64,000 bases of DNA from Maricaulis virginensis. GTDB taxonomy: Bacteria > Pseudomonadota > Alphaproteobacteria > Caulobacterales > Maricaulaceae. Shown here one piece after another: positions 63,180 to 64,000 of the stretch. Made by a program: the position numbers and the translations under genes. The first letter of the stretch is position 1, and every line of letters starts with the position of its first letter. The stretch spans positions 140,323 through 204,322 of the forward strand of contig NZ_BSFE01000006.1 in NCBI RefSeq assembly GCF_027922185.1, in the 5' to 3' direction. Under the pieces are notes generated by a model. That model was not told the DNA's origin, ran no database searches, and saw only the letters and a list, made by a program, of their open reading frames with translations.

Positions 63180-63746
63180 ATGACTTCCCCGACCGACTAT
63201 GCCGATGCCAGCCAGTGGCGGGGCACCACGATTGTCGCGGTCCGCAAGGCCGGCAAGCTGGTGATCGCCGGCGACGGCCAGGTGTCGATCGGGCCGACCG
63301 TGATGAAGGGCAATGCCCGCAAGGTGCGCCGCCTGGCCGGCGGTAATGTGGTCGCCGGTTTCGCCGGCGCCACGGCCGACGCCTTCGCCCTGTTCGAACG
63401 CCTGGAAGTCAAGCTGGAACAATATCCCGGCCAGCTCGCCCGTGCCTGTGTCGAGCTTGCCAAGGACTGGCGCACCGACCGCTATCTCAGGCGCCTGGAA
63501 GCCATGCTGATCGTCGGAGACAGCGTGGAAACCTATCTGCTGACCGGCGCCGGCGATGTGCTGGAACCGGAAGACGGCATCGTCGCTGTCGGCTCCGGCG
63601 GCAATTACGCCCTTTCGGCCGCCCGCGCGCTGTTCGACTACGAGGACGACCCGGAAGTCATCGCCCGCAAATCCATGGCCATCGCCGCCCGCATCTGCGT
63701 CTACACGAACGAGAACCTGACGGTGGAAGTGCTGGGCAGCAAATAG
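63180..63746 (+). CDS. hslV: ATP-dependent protease proteolytic subunit HslV
   Basis: A 188-residue threonine protease. The mature N-terminus begins at Thr16 in RGTTIVAVRK, after a 15-residue propeptide, followed by GDGQVSIG and the C-terminal TVEVLGSK. It should pair with HslU at 51982-53289, but it is about 10 kb away and opposite in direction. The ATG at 63180 follows GGAGAG. It ends just before an IS-like region. Confidence 0.96.
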   Translation: MTSPTDYADASQWRGTTIVAVRKAGKLVIAGDGQVSIGPTVMKGNARKVRRLAGGNVVAGFAGATADAFALFERLEVKLEQYPGQLARACVELAKDWRTDRYLRRLEAMLIVGDSVETYLLTGAGDVLEPEDGIVAVGSGGNYALSAARALFDYEDDPEVIARKSMAIAARICVYTNENLTVEVLGSK

Positions 63747-63758
63747 GGCAGTTCTCCT

Positions 63759-63856
63759 ACTCAAGCGCACTTTTCACTCACTCAAGCGCACTTTCCCCGG
63801 AACAAGTGTTCAGCCCGGGGACATGGCTGACACCTGTTCGGGGACATGGCTAACAC
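63759..63856. repeat. IS481-like element end with direct repeats
   Basis: Two copies of ACTCAAGCGCACTTT (63759-63773 and 63780-63794) and two copies of GGGGACATGGCTxACAC (63817-63833 and 63840-63856) lie between hslV and the truncated transposase. Such words with ACATGGC are common at the ends of IS481-type elements. The other end is beyond the window. Confidence 0.65.
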
Positions 63857-64000
63857 ATTTTCGGTGTGTTGAGGTTGATGGTTTTGATGGTTATGGCTCC
63901 GAAGCAGAGGGCGTATTGGCCGTCTGTATCGAGCGGGCGCAGGGCGAGGCGTTCGCCGCAGAAGGCCTTGGGGACGCGCCAGACACGCCCCTTGAAGGTG
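63850..64000 (-). CDS. IS481-family transposase, C-terminal part (cut by window end)
   Basis: On the minus strand the last 151 bases are open and end with TAG at 63850-63852. The peptide contains GRVWRVPKAFCGERLALRP and DGQYALCFGAITIKTINL, which match the C-terminal end of IS481-type integrase-like transposases. The rest lies beyond the window. It is the only transposase seen. Confidence 0.75.
   Translation of the reverse strand, partial: TFKGRVWRVPKAFCGERLALRPLDTDGQYALCFGAITIKTINLNTPKMC

Overview
The window comes from the chromosome of a GC-rich alphaproteobacterium, most likely of the Caulobacterales/Maricaulales/Hyphomonadaceae group. The main evidence is gene order. It holds the block rho, hemJ, hemH, hemE, then a gap, then the PPSR gene, maf, aroE, coaE, dnaQ, secB, tim44, mltA, smr and hslU. 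It also holds parB, parA, rsmG, mnmG and mnmE about 10 kb away. In Caulobacter the chromosomal origin (Cori) lies between hemE and the PPSR (DUF299) gene, with parA, parB and parS nearby. The 455-bp gap at 44702-45156 carries DnaA-box-like words, an AT-rich stretch and a CtrA-like site, so I read it as the replication origin. Four perfect parS palindromes at 32.5-34.7 kb mark the partition locus.

Layout. 0.2-7 kb: a three-gene operon with ATGA overlaps (isochorismatase-like, GNAT, unknown) divergent from a LysR gene that is followed by an XRE regulator. Next are an aldo/keto reductase and an MFS exporter divergent from a second LysR gene, then tRNA-Gly(GCC). 7-16 kb: YbaK-like deacylase, CnoX thioredoxin-TPR chaperone, small conserved proteins, a UbiH-type monooxygenase, ftsK and a large transglutaminase-like membrane protein. 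16-25 kb: HAD hydrolase, beta-propeller protein, lolA, a possible small RNA, xthA, a CenR-like response regulator, an L,D-transpeptidase, yggS, a ThiE-like protein, an NtrZ-like protein and a porin. 25.6-30.3 kb: DUF3576 lipoprotein, leuS, lptE, holA.

30-45 kb holds the partition genes, tRNA-modification genes, small metabolic genes, rho and the haem genes, all transcribed toward or away from the origin as in relatives. 45-53 kb is the conserved block to the right of the origin.

53-64 kb is more accessory and repeat-rich: a VOC protein, a serine hydrolase between two direct repeats, a two-lobed aspartyl protease with PDZ, a small lipoprotein, a CHAD protein, an ATP-grasp enzyme, a PfkB kinase and a GGDEF/EAL protein. 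hslV comes next, oddly 10 kb from hslU and on the opposite strand. The window ends inside an IS481-like element directly after hslV. A single inversion of the segment would restore the usual hslV-hslU order.

No CRISPR array, prophage or defence island was seen. The replication-partition locus, the split hslVU and several odd single genes are the points most worth checking.
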